The notes: a model not told the origin generated them from the sequence alone. A stretch of DNA of 6,264 nucleotides from Patulibacter sp. (GCA_031119595.1 JAVHXX010000271.1:1-6264), one strand, 5' to 3'; positions 1 to 5,805 are shown, counted from the first letter of the stretch. Numbers and translations are program-made.

Positions 1-149
1 ATCAGGCCGAGCTCGCGAGCGCGGATCAGACGGTCGACCAGACGGCGGCCGGTCGAGCCGGGCAACGGTTCGTCGGTGCCTCCGTGGGCCGGGGTGCCCG
101 GGCCGGCCGGGTTCTGCGCCGTTCCCGGCGCGGTCGCGAGCTCGCTCAT
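1..149 (-). CDS. Sugar ABC transporter permease, N-terminal part (cut by window edge)
   Basis: This is the second gene of the importer operon; only the first 49 codons lie in the window. The ATG at 149 overlaps the TGA stop of the upstream ATPase (ATGA), so the two are probably translationally coupled. A purine-rich GGAGAAGG sits 4 nt before the start. The visible residues begin MSELATAPGTAQNPAGPG and are rich in Gly, Pro and Ala for about 33 residues. They then turn basic (GRRLVDRLIRARELGL), a charged stretch ending in RELGL like the one that leads into the first membrane helix of RbsC/RhaP/LsrC-type permeases. No membrane helix is in view. The permease identity rests on position after an RbsA-type ATPase and on that RELGL start. 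The disordered-looking N-terminal extension is longer than I would expect. Such permeases form the inner-membrane channel with two ATP-binding domains; the sugar cannot be read from this fragment. Confidence 0.7.
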   Translation of the reverse strand, partial: MSELATAPGTAQNPAGPGTPAHGGTDEPLPGSTGRRLVDRLIRARELGL

Positions 150-1669
150 GCGGCCTTCTCCAGTGGCGGGCGGCCGGTGGCGGCTCGCACGATGCGTTCT
201 TCGTCTGCCTCGTCGCGGGACAGCTCGGCGGTGATCCGGCCCTCGTGCATCACGAGCACGCGGTCGGCCATGCCGAGCACCTCGGGCAGCTCGCTCGAGA
301 TCATCAGGACGGCGAGGCCCTCGGCCGCGAGCTCGCCGATCAGGCGGTGTACCTCGGACTTCGTCCCGACGTCGATGCCGCGTGTGGGCTCGTCGATGAT
401 CAGGAGGCGGGGCTCGGTGCCGAGCCACTTCGCGAGGACGACCTTCTGCTGGTTGCCGCCCGAGAGCGTGCCGACCGGGTCGCTGAGGTTGCCGTACTTG
501 AGCTGGAGGCGCTTGGCCCACTGCTCCGTCTCGCGGTGCTCGCGCTTCAGCGAGAGCAGGCCGCGCGAGCGGACGTCCTTGAGGCGCGCCAGCGTGGCGT
601 TGCGCTCGATCGACATCGACATCACGAGGCCCTGTTGGCGGCGGTCCTCGGGGACGAAGGCGATCCCGGACGCGACGGCGGCGGTCGGCTTGCCCAGGGG
701 AAGCTCGTTGCCGAACATCTTCACCGTGCCGCCGGTCGCGCGGTCGACGCCGAAGATCGCCTGCGCGACCTCGCTGCGGCCGGCCCCGACGAGCCCCGCG
801 AGCGCGACGATCTCGCCCGCCCGCACGTTGAACGATGCGTCGTAGAAGACGCCTTCGCGCTCGAGCCCCTCGACCTCCAGGACGACCTCACCGGCGACGG
901 CGTCGGCCTTCGGGAAGAGCTGGGAGATGTCGCGGCCGACCATCTTGCGGACGAGTTCGTCCTCCGGCAGGTCGCCGAGGTCGCCGTCGTGGACGAGCGC
1001 GCCGTCGCGCATGACCGTGACGGTGTCGCAGATCGCGTAGACCTCTTCGAGGCGGTGCGAGATGAAGAGGACGGCGGCGTTGCGCTCCTTGAGCGCGCGG
1101 ACCACGCGGAAGAGCCGCTCGACCTCGTTGCCGGAGAGGGCAGCGGTCGGCTCGTCCATGATCAGGACGCGCGCGTCGAAGCTCATCGCCTTCGCGATCT
1201 CGACGATCTGCTGGTCGGCGATGGAGAGTCCCTGGACCGGGCGGTCGGGGTCGAGCTCGACGCCGAGGCGGCCGAGCAGCTCCTGGACCATCTTGCGCAT
1301 CGCCGGGCGGTCGACGCGGCCGAAGGAGCGGCGCGGGTGGCGGCCCATGACGACGTTCTCGGCGACGGTGAGGTCGGGGAAGAGCGTGGGCTCCTGGAGG
1401 ATCACCGCGATGCCGGCGTCGCGGGCGTCGGCGGTGGAGTGGAGCGTGACGGCCTCGCCGTCGATGAAGACCTGCCCGTTCGTGGGCCGCTCGACGCCGG
1501 TGAGCATCTTCACCATCGTCGACTTGCCGGCGCCGTTCTCGCCCATCAGGGCCCGGACCTCGCCGGGGATGAGCGCCATGGTGGCGTCGCGCAGGGCGTG
1601 GATCGCGCCGTACGAACGCGACACGCCGTCGAGCGCCACGATGGGCGCGTTCTTCGCGGCCTCGGTCAT
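146..1669 (-). CDS. Sugar ABC importer ATP-binding protein, RbsA/RhaT-type, two ABC domains
   Basis: This cytoplasmic ATPase of 507 aa drives a carbohydrate importer (CUT2 family, RbsA-like) and has two fused nucleotide-binding domains. Domain 1 shows Walker A GENGAGKST (43-51), Q-loop Q92, signature LSIADQQ (148-154), Walker B VLIMDEP (168-174) and H-loop H205. Domain 2 shows a degenerate Walker A, GLVGAGRSE (292-300) with Arg in place of the catalytic Lys, signature LSGGNQQ (402-408), Walker B LLIIDEP (422-428), and Ser where the H-loop His would be. One active and one degenerate site is normal for this family. Length matches the roughly 500 aa usual for it. I chose the ATG at 1669 because GGAGG (1675-1679) lies 5 nt upstream and homology starts at once with VALDGVSRSYG. 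A longer in-frame reading to 1834 would overlap the promoter. RDISQLFPK after domain 1 resembles rhamnose (RhaT) and AI-2 (LsrA) importers, so a deoxysugar-like cargo is possible but only inferred. Confidence 0.95.
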   Translation of the reverse strand: MTEAAKNAPIVALDGVSRSYGAIHALRDATMALIPGEVRALMGENGAGKSTMVKMLTGVERPTNGQVFIDGEAVTLHSTADARDAGIAVILQEPTLFPDLTVAENVVMGRHPRRSFGRVDRPAMRKMVQELLGRLGVELDPDRPVQGLSIADQQIVEIAKAMSFDARVLIMDEPTAALSGNEVERLFRVVRALKERNAAVLFISHRLEEVYAICDTVTVMRDGALVHDGDLGDLPEDELVRKMVGRDISQLFPKADAVAGEVVLEVEGLEREGVFYDASFNVRAGEIVALAGLVGAGRSEVAQAIFGVDRATGGTVKMFGNELPLGKPTAAVASGIAFVPEDRRQQGLVMSMSIERNATLARLKDVRSRGLLSLKREHRETEQWAKRLQLKYGNLSDPVGTLSGGNQQKVVLAKWLGTEPRLLIIDEPTRGIDVGTKSEVHRLIGELAAEGLAVLMISSELPEVLGMADRVLVMHEGRITAELSRDEADEERIVRAATGRPPLEKAA

Positions 1670-1743
1670 GCGGGCCTCCGGGGAGAGCGGGCGCTGGCAG
1701 CCGAGTCGGCGTGGAAGCGCGCTGATGTTTGCTTGCGAGTCAT
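1666..1743 (-). CDS. Possible 25-codon leader ORF ahead of the importer ATPase
   Basis: Inside the predicted mRNA leader, an ATG at 1743 opens a 25-residue frame starting MTRKQTSARF. It ends in a TGA (1668-1666) that overlaps the ATPase start codon as ATGA, and the ATPase ribosome binding site lies within it. Such geometry would allow translational coupling. No convincing Shine-Dalgarno precedes the ATG, the peptide is basic without regulatory codon runs, and third-position G/C preference is only moderate. It may be chance. Confidence 0.2.
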   Translation of the reverse strand: MTRKQTSARFHADSAASARSPRRPA

Positions 1744-1753
1744 TGAGAGCCGT

Positions 1754-1769
1754 TTCGCACAGAAGCGAA
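1754..1769. promoter_or_regulatory. Operator-like dyad TTCGC-N6-GCGAA at the transcription start
   Basis: This is a perfect 5-bp inverted repeat, TTCGC ACAGAA GCGAA, about 10 bp downstream of the predicted -10 box of the importer promoter, covering roughly +2 to +17. That position suits a repressor that blocks initiation or early elongation. TTCG/CGAA half-sites are seen with some DeoR-family sugar regulators (GlpR, for example), but the spacer here differs and there is no central CG of the LacI type, so the regulator family is left open. It could also form a small hairpin in the leader RNA. Confidence 0.4.
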
Positions 1770-1777
1770 CAGGAACG

Positions 1778-1806
1778 ATCACAGCACCGACCACAGTCTG
1801 TGTCAA
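1778..1806 (-). promoter_or_regulatory. Sigma70-type promoter of the sugar importer operon
   Basis: On the minus strand a perfect -35 hexamer TTGACA (1806-1801) is followed after exactly 17 bp by TGTGAT (1783-1778), which matches the TATAAT consensus at 4 of 6 positions. Transcription would start near 1771, giving a leader of about 100 nt before the ATPase ATG. The AT content here is higher than in the surrounding DNA. The promoter lies directly before the ATPase, so no solute-binding gene precedes it in this operon. Confidence 0.6.
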
Positions 1807-1821
1807 GCATCACTTGCAGAA

Positions 1822-1839
1822 GTCCCGCAATCACGGGAC
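1822..1839. promoter_or_regulatory. Dyad GTCCCG-N6-CGGGAC upstream of the -35 box
   Basis: A perfect 6-bp inverted repeat separated by caatca is centred about 60 bp upstream of the predicted importer transcription start, a usual place for an activator. A further related half-site, GTCCGG, follows at 1851-1856. It could equally serve the divergent gene starting at 2024. No regulator gene is in the window to pair it with. Confidence 0.35.
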
Positions 1840-1910
1840 AGACCGGGCGTGTCCGGGGTCACTCGACGGGGAACGGAGAGGACGTTCACCTCGGCGGGAC
1901 GGTGTTCGGT

Positions 1911-1933
1911 GCTGTGCGGAGCAACCGCACGGC
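1911..1933 (+). other. Strong hairpin upstream of the DUF3817 gene
   Basis: GCTGTGCGG (1911-1919) pairs with CCGCACGGC (1925-1933) around an AGCAA loop: nine base pairs, one of them a T-G (G-U in RNA) wobble. It ends 90 nt before the ATG at 2024. No T-run follows, so a simple terminator is unlikely. It may be a leader structure or, as DNA, a protein-binding dyad (core GTGCGG-N5-CCGCAC). Confidence 0.35.
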
Positions 1934-2023
1934 GCATCGGAGGCGTCCGCACGCGAGAATGTCGGGGCGAAACGGCCGGTCGCCCGGCTGCCTCCCCCGC
2001 ACCGAACGAGAGACCCCGCTCCC

Positions 2024-2365
2024 ATGACTGCTCCCACCGAAGCGCTCAAGTCGCCCGCCGCCCTCGACCCGGCCGAGCGCGACCTGCGCACGAAGGTCCT
2101 GAAGGCGATCACGATCATCGCCGTCATCGACCTCTTCCTCTTCCTCCCGCTCGTCTACGCCGTCATCGCCGGCGACCGCGGCGTGAGCAAGGCCTTCGGG
2201 CCGATCCACGGCACGGGCTTCCTCATCGAGATCGCCCTCGTCGCCTTCGGCTCCTACTCGAAGTGGTGGGGCTGGTGGTACTCGGCCGTCACCCTCATCA
2301 CGACCGGTCCTCCCGGCGCGCTCCTCGGCCACGCCAAGGCGAAGCGCGAAGCGCTCGGCGAGTAG
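2024..2365 (+). CDS. DUF3817-type small integral membrane protein
   Basis: This protein of 113 aa has about three membrane-spanning segments. After a polar N-terminus of about 24 residues come a hydrophobic helix at about 25-50, a second at about 59-80 that begins with GPIHG (59-63), and a third at about 83-103. A basic tail (HAKAKREALGE) follows. The GPIHG turn at the head of the second helix, the size and the helix layout match the DUF3817 family of actinobacterial membrane proteins, whose function is unknown. The aromatic stretch SKWWGWWYS (80s) sits at the membrane edge. The ATG at 2024 is the best start; its ribosome binding site is weak (GAGAG about 11 nt upstream). The gene is convergent with the lytic-domain gene, 34 bp apart, and divergent from the sugar importer. 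Confidence 0.75.
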   Translation: MTAPTEALKSPAALDPAERDLRTKVLKAITIIAVIDLFLFLPLVYAVIAGDRGVSKAFGPIHGTGFLIEIALVAFGSYSKWWGWWYSAVTLITTGPPGALLGHAKAKREALGE

Positions 2366-2369
2366 GACT

Positions 2370-2394
2370 GCGGCCGCGGCGGCGGCCCGGCCGC
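2370..2394. terminator. Possible shared hairpin between convergent genes
   Basis: GCGGCC (2370-2375) and GGCCGC (2389-2394) form a 6-bp all-G/C stem around a 13-nt loop, in the 34-bp gap between two stop codons that face each other. There is no T-tract on either strand, so it is at best a weak bidirectional terminator. GC-rich DNA makes such stems by chance. Confidence 0.3.
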
Positions 2395-2399
2395 TCGGC

Positions 2400-3449
2400 T
2401 CAGATCAGGCCGACGATGGCCGCGCAGTCCCAGTTGCGGGCGCCTGAGCCGCCGGCCCAGAGCTTGGCCGCGAGGCGATCCTGCTCGGCCTTCCCGGCCT
2501 TGTAGGCGTCGGAGGTCGAACCGCCCATCGCCTTCCAGGTGGCCGGCATGAACTGGTAGTAGCCGGACGCGCCGGCAAAGTTCGGCGGAAGGTTCTGGCC
2601 GCCGGACTCACACTGGACGATCGCGTACGGGATCGCCCACGGGCCGCCCGGTCCGGTCTTGTCGACGGACGCCTTCTGCTGCGCGGCGATGAGGCGCTTG
2701 AGGGTGCGTTCCGCGCGGGCACGGTCCGAGCGGGTCGCCTTGATGGCCTGCAGGCGGGCGGTGTGCGCCTGCGCGAGCGCGGCCTTCCGGGCGCTCAGCG
2801 CGGCGGTGCGTGAGGCGATCGCGTTGCGTTCCGCGAGCACCTGCGCGGCCTCGCGGCGCTGCTCGGGGACGATCTTCTGGAGGCTGCGCTCGAGGGTGTT
2901 CGTCTGGTTGCGGGCGTCGCGGACGTTGTCGAGGACGCGGGCGTTCGCGTTGCTCGCGCTGCTGACGTAGTTGATGCGGTCGACGAACTGGCCGACGTTC
3001 CCGGACGACACGAGGATCGTCGCGAGATCCGGCGTGCCGCCGGACTGGTAGGCGGCGCGGAGGTTCGCGGCCAGCACGACCTTGTCCTTGTCGAGGCGAC
3101 GCTTCTCGTCTGCGAGCTTCTTGCGCGACGCGTCGAGCTTGGTCTGGGTGCGCTGGAGCTTGCCCTGGGCGACGTCGAGTTCGGCCTGCGCGGCCGCCTG
3201 GCGCTTCTCGAGAACCGCGATGCCCTTCTGCGCGATCGACTCGAGGCGTTCGAGGCGCGCGGCCGAGGACTTCAGGGACGACTCGAGCGCCTTGCTCCGG
3301 TCGATGCGGTTCTGCACCTGCCCCTGGTCGGCGCCGTGGGCGCCCAGCGGGACGATGGTCCAGAGGGTGATCGGCGCCAGTGCGCCGGCGGTCAGGATGG
3401 CGAGCGGCCGACGGTGGCGACGCAGGAAAGGGCTGGTATCAGCGGGCAT
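2400..3449 (-). CDS. Exported coiled-coil protein with C-terminal lysozyme-like (Rpf/SLT-type) domain
   Basis: This is a probable peptidoglycan-cleaving protein of 349 aa acting outside the membrane. Residues 10-15 are basic (RRHRR), followed by a hydrophobic stretch (about 16-37) ending in AHGA, which is either a signal peptide or an anchor. Residues 45-130 and 165-262 are long, charged, Ala/Leu/Lys/Arg-rich coiled coils. Between them, LRAAYQSGGTPDLATILVSS (130-149) resembles the hinge of PcsB/CwlO-type coiled-coil proteins. The C-terminal domain (about 268-349) has PWAIPYAIVQCESGGQ, where E281 is the likely catalytic acid, then GASGYYQFMPATWKAMGG and NWDC. The only two cysteines, C280 and C342, sit where resuscitation-promoting factors carry their disulfide. 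In PcsB-like proteins the coiled coil holds a hydrolase in check until a divisome partner acts; a similar role is inferred. The start at 3449 fits the signal sequence, although no good ribosome binding site precedes it. It is divergent from the molybdoenzyme gene. Confidence 0.85.
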   Translation of the reverse strand: MPADTSPFLRRHRRPLAILTAGALAPITLWTIVPLGAHGADQGQVQNRIDRSKALESSLKSSAARLERLESIAQKGIAVLEKRQAAAQAELDVAQGKLQRTQTKLDASRKKLADEKRRLDKDKVVLAANLRAAYQSGGTPDLATILVSSGNVGQFVDRINYVSSASNANARVLDNVRDARNQTNTLERSLQKIVPEQRREAAQVLAERNAIASRTAALSARKAALAQAHTARLQAIKATRSDRARAERTLKRLIAAQQKASVDKTGPGGPWAIPYAIVQCESGGQNLPPNFAGASGYYQFMPATWKAMGGSTSDAYKAGKAEQDRLAAKLWAGGSGARNWDCAAIVGLI

Positions 3450-3574
3450 GGAGGCGGGGCCGCGCGCACGGCGGGCCGACCAGCGACGGTAGCGCCGATC
3501 GTGCGCGGCTCGCGCAGGTCGGCGTGCAGTGCAATGCTCCTGGCGCCGCCCTGCCCCATCCGACCGGAGCGCCT

Positions 3575-4186
3575 GTGCCGCCCATCACCCGAGGATTCCG
3601 CGGTCGCCGCCGGCCGCCTGCCGACCCGGCCCGCGTGCCGCCGGGCCAGCATGTCGTGCACGACTTCCCGGTGCTCACCTACGGCCCGACGCCGCACGTC
3701 TCCACCAATCGCTGGAGCTTCTCGGTCGACGGCGCCGTCAGCGACGCCCGCCGGTGGACCTGGGACGAGATCCAGGCGCTCCCGCAGGAGACCTTCACCC
3801 GAGACATCCACTGCGTCACGAGCTGGTCGAAGTTCGACACCGAGTGGACGGGCGTCTCGGTCGACGTCCTCCTCCGCGGCCTGGAGCTCGGCGGCGGCTT
3901 CATCACCGCCTGGTGCGACGGCGGGTACACGACGAACCTCCCGCTCGCCGACGTGACCGGCGGCAAGGCGTGGATCGTGCACACCTACGACGGCGCCCCG
4001 CTCCCGGTCGAGCACGGCGGTCCGATGCGGCTGCTCGTGCCGCACCTTTACTTCTGGAAGAGCGCGAAGTGGATCCGTGGCATCACGGTCACGGTCGAGG
4101 ACGAGCCCGGATTCTGGGAGCAGAACGGATACCACGACCACGGCGATCCGTGGACCGAGGAGCGCTACGGCGTCGCCTTCCGGTGA
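3575..4186 (+). CDS. Sulfite-oxidase-like molybdopterin oxidoreductase (cytoplasmic)
   Basis: A molybdenum-cofactor enzyme of 203 aa from the sulfite oxidase/MsrP fold family; the substrate is unknown. The likely Mo-ligand cysteine is C80 in DIHCVTSWSKFD, comparable to the Cys-x-x-x-Trp-Ser segment of MsrP (YedY). Other family marks are GRRRP and PPGQ near the N-terminus, DFPVLTYGPTP (30-40), WTGVSVDVLL (91-100), GGYTTNLPL (116-124), a WKSAKWIRGI segment (161-170), and a C-terminus with GYHDHGDPWTEERYG. I placed the start at the GTG at 3575: GGAG (3566-3569) lies 5 nt upstream and the family alignment begins just after with ITRGFRGRRRP. The frame stays open upstream, but with no protein-like content. 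There is no signal peptide or Tat twin-arginine plus hydrophobic segment, so unlike MsrP it should stay in the cytoplasm. The stop overlaps the next start (GTGA), forming an operon with a flavin reductase. Confidence 0.92.
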   Translation: MPPITRGFRGRRRPPADPARVPPGQHVVHDFPVLTYGPTPHVSTNRWSFSVDGAVSDARRWTWDEIQALPQETFTRDIHCVTSWSKFDTEWTGVSVDVLLRGLELGGGFITAWCDGGYTTNLPLADVTGGKAWIVHTYDGAPLPVEHGGPMRLLVPHLYFWKSAKWIRGITVTVEDEPGFWEQNGYHDHGDPWTEERYGVAFR

Positions 4187-4923
4187 CCGCGGCCGCCGAT
4201 CCCAACGCCTGGCGGCTCGCGACCGTGCGGAGCGTGGTGCGCGAGACGATCCGCGCCGTGACCGTGCGGTTCGACGTGCCGGGCTGGCCGGGCCACCTCG
4301 CCGGCCAGCGCATCGACGTGCGCCTCACCGCCGAGGACGGCTACTCCGCGGTGCGGGCCTACTCGATGTCGTCGCCGCCCGGCTCACCGACGGTCGACGT
4401 CACCGTCGAACGGGTCCCGGACGGTGAGGTCTCGCCGTTCTTCGTCGAAGAGGTCCGAGCGGGCGACGAGATCGAGGTGCGCGGGCCGATCGGCGGCGCG
4501 TTCACGTGGACTCCGGCGCAGGGCGGGCCGATCCTGCTCGTCGGTGGCGGGTCCGGGATCGTGCCGCTCATGGCGATGGTCCGGGCCCATGCCGCGGCCG
4601 GCGACGACGCCGACGTACGCCTGGCCCTCTCCGCACGCACGATCGAGGACGTGATCTTCGCCGAGGAACTGCGCGAGCTGGGCGAGACCGGGACGATCAG
4701 GCTGCTCGAGACCCTCACGAGAGGCGCACCGCCGTGGTGGCACGGCGCGACGGGCCGCGTCGACCTGGACATGCTCAGCGCCTTCGCCCCCTCCCCCGCC
4801 GACGAGCCGACGATCTACATCTGCGGCCCCGAGGGCTTCGTCGAGACCGTCGTGGCGATCCTGCTCACGATCGGCCACGACCCGGCCGCGATCCGCACGG
4901 AGCGGTTCGGGCTCAACGGCTGA
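4183..4923 (+). CDS. FAD/NAD(P)H ferredoxin-reductase-type oxidoreductase
   Basis: This flavoprotein of 246 aa has the ferredoxin-NADP reductase fold. An N-terminal FAD-binding barrel (about 10-108) contains the flavin motif RAYS (58-61) and GPIGGAF (101-107). The C-terminal nucleotide-binding half contains LLVGGGSGIVPLMAM (118-132), ICGPEGFV (213-220) and the terminal ERFG (240-243) usual for this family. No 2Fe-2S ferredoxin domain follows ERFG, so electrons must pass to a separate partner. The start is GTG at 4183, overlapping the stop of the molybdoenzyme gene; the nearest purine-rich SD-like sequence is too far upstream, so translation is probably coupled. The tight pairing implies that it is the redox partner of the molybdoenzyme, moving electrons between NAD(P)H and the Mo centre. 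Direction and any carrier are not shown by sequence. In high-GC actinobacteria these two families are commonly adjacent. Confidence 0.92.
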   Translation: MTAAADPNAWRLATVRSVVRETIRAVTVRFDVPGWPGHLAGQRIDVRLTAEDGYSAVRAYSMSSPPGSPTVDVTVERVPDGEVSPFFVEEVRAGDEIEVRGPIGGAFTWTPAQGGPILLVGGGSGIVPLMAMVRAHAAAGDDADVRLALSARTIEDVIFAEELRELGETGTIRLLETLTRGAPPWWHGATGRVDLDMLSAFAPSPADEPTIYICGPEGFVETVVAILLTIGHDPAAIRTERFGLNG

Positions 4924-4947
4924 CGTGCCCGAGCGAGCCCGGCGCGT

Positions 4948-5343
4948 TCAGCGACCCGCGGCGCCGGTCTCCTCCATCGCCTTGAGGCGCTCCATCCCGT
5001 TGATCGCTGCGGGGAACCCGGCGTAGGGGGCGACGTGGATCATGAGCTCGCGGAGTTCGTCGACGGTGAGGCCGACGCTCAGCGCCCCGCGCAGGTGGAC
5101 GTCGAGCTGGGGTTCCCTGCCGCCCATCGCCGCGAGCATCGCGATCGTGATCAGGGCGCGGTCGCGGGGCGCGAGCCCGGGGCGTGAGTAGACGTCGCCG
5201 AAGGCGAACTCGACCACGTAACGGCCGAGGTCGCCGAGCGAGTCGACGATCGCCTCCCCACCCCCGCCGTGGATCTCGCTCAGCCGTGCGCGGCCGCGGT
5301 CGTATCGGCTCTGGTCGGTGGACGGGTCGGCCGGTGTGCTCAT
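4948..5343 (-). CDS. Carboxymuconolactone decarboxylase family protein
   Basis: A small all-helical protein of 131 aa, full length for the CMD (PcaC-like) family. The family pattern is clear: FAFGDVYSRPGLAPRDRALITIAMLAAMGG (48-75 region), EPQLDVHLRGALSVGLT (77-93), and ELMIHVAPYAGFPAAINGM (99-117). The AhpD-type CxxC redox pair is absent, as are all cysteines, so peroxidase-reductase activity is unlikely. H83 and H103 are family-typical. Gamma-carboxymuconolactone decarboxylase acts in the protocatechuate branch of beta-ketoadipate breakdown, but many family members have other roles and no aromatic-degradation genes are nearby, so the reaction is open. The ATG at 5343 is preceded by a weak TAGGT about 8 nt away; the family alignment starts soon after, at YDRGRARLSEIHG. 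It is convergent with the flavoprotein gene (24 bp between stops) and divergent from the next gene. Confidence 0.9.
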   Translation of the reverse strand: MSTPADPSTDQSRYDRGRARLSEIHGGGGEAIVDSLGDLGRYVVEFAFGDVYSRPGLAPRDRALITIAMLAAMGGREPQLDVHLRGALSVGLTVDELRELMIHVAPYAGFPAAINGMERLKAMEETGAAGR

Positions 5344-5421
5344 GACGCGACCTACGCCGCTCCGTCGCGGTTCCCTCCCGGCCGTCACCCGTCGAGGCGG
5401 GATCCGCCAGACTCGGGGGAC

Positions 5422-5805
5422 ATGCCGACCGAGCCGACCGACGAACCCCTCTCCACACGCCGCCGCCTGCTCATCTACTTCGGCCTCGCCGACGCCCCCG
5501 GCCCGCGCTCCCAGGCCGACCGGGTCCGGGACGGGATCCAGATCGCGGTCGCGGTGGTGCTCATCGCGATCGTGCTGACCGGTGCCCGGGGCAGCGCGGT
5601 CACCGCGCTGATCGTGGTCGGGGTGGCGATCCTCCTCCTCGTCGCCGCCTGGAGCGCGATCTCGCGCCGGCGCGCGCTGTCGCCGCGCTCCGACGGGCAG
5701 CCGGCCCACGACGACGGCCTCGACCTCCGCGAGCGAGCACGCCGCGCCGCCCGCGAGCGACGAGATGACCCCGCACGAGACCGACGCCCGCCCCACGGCG
5801 ACTGA
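5422..5805 (+). CDS. Small two-helix membrane protein, unknown function
   Basis: I do not recognise this family. The 127-residue product has a polar N-terminus with an RRR stretch (13-15), then two hydrophobic segments: IQIAVAVVLIAIVLTG (39-54) and VTALIVVGVAILLLVAAWSAI (60-80). These are joined by a tight ARGS turn and followed by SRRR. By the positive-inside rule both ends should face the cytoplasm. The tail (100-127) is very rich in Arg and Asp (RERARRAARERRDD). Codons up to about 5750 have the strong G/C third-position bias of a real gene; after that the bias in this frame drops and is better in the +1 frame, so the true C-terminus may differ. The ATG at 5422 has only GGGGGA close upstream, a poor ribosome binding site. 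It is divergent from the CMD gene with 78 bp between starts. Confidence 0.6.
   Translation: MPTEPTDEPLSTRRRLLIYFGLADAPGPRSQADRVRDGIQIAVAVVLIAIVLTGARGSAVTALIVVGVAILLLVAAWSAISRRRALSPRSDGQPAHDDGLDLRERARRAARERRDDPARDRRPPHGD

Larger units (their letters stand above)
1670..2023. other. Divergent intergenic control region, no confident gene
   Basis: These 354 bp separate the importer ATPase from the DUF3817 gene. The left half carries the importer promoter, its two dyads and the possible leader ORF. The right half (about 1860-2023) should hold the promoter and leader of the plus-strand gene, but I see no convincing -35/-10 pair there, only the hairpin at 1911-1933 and a smaller one, GCCGG-TCGC-CCGGC, at 1975-1988. 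I do not recognise any known riboswitch class. Confidence 0.6.

Noticed and set aside
766..801. Loss of Walker A lysine and H-loop histidine in the second ATPase domain as a sign of a broken gene
   Set aside because: Degeneration of the second site is normal in RbsA-type double ATPases.
1670..1834. A 55-codon N-terminal extension of the ATPase starting at 1834
   Set aside because: It would start upstream of the predicted promoter, it has an odd Cys-rich composition, and a good GGAGG sits before the ATG at 1669, where family homology begins.
245..2365. A 706-codon plus-strand frame antisense to the importer ATPase, running into the DUF3817 gene
   Set aside because: The antisense part has the skewed Asp/Arg/Val/Leu/His composition of a mirror frame in GC-rich DNA. 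Only the last 113 codons from the ATG at 2024 look like a protein.
3380..3574. A 65-residue N-terminal extension of the molybdoenzyme
   Set aside because: It overlaps the start of the divergent lytic gene, reads as Arg/Gly-rich noise, and the GTG at 3575 has a well-spaced GGAG.
3450..3574. A regulatory RNA (such as a c-di-AMP riboswitch) ahead of the lytic gene
   Set aside because: Only 125 bp separate the divergent starts and I see no matching conserved core; a TTGCAC box on the minus strand (about 3534) has no suitable -10 partner.
3587..3625. A possible Tat signal (RGFRGRRRP) at the molybdoenzyme N-terminus
   Set aside because: No hydrophobic segment follows; the next residues are PADPARVPPGQ, so it is not an export signal.
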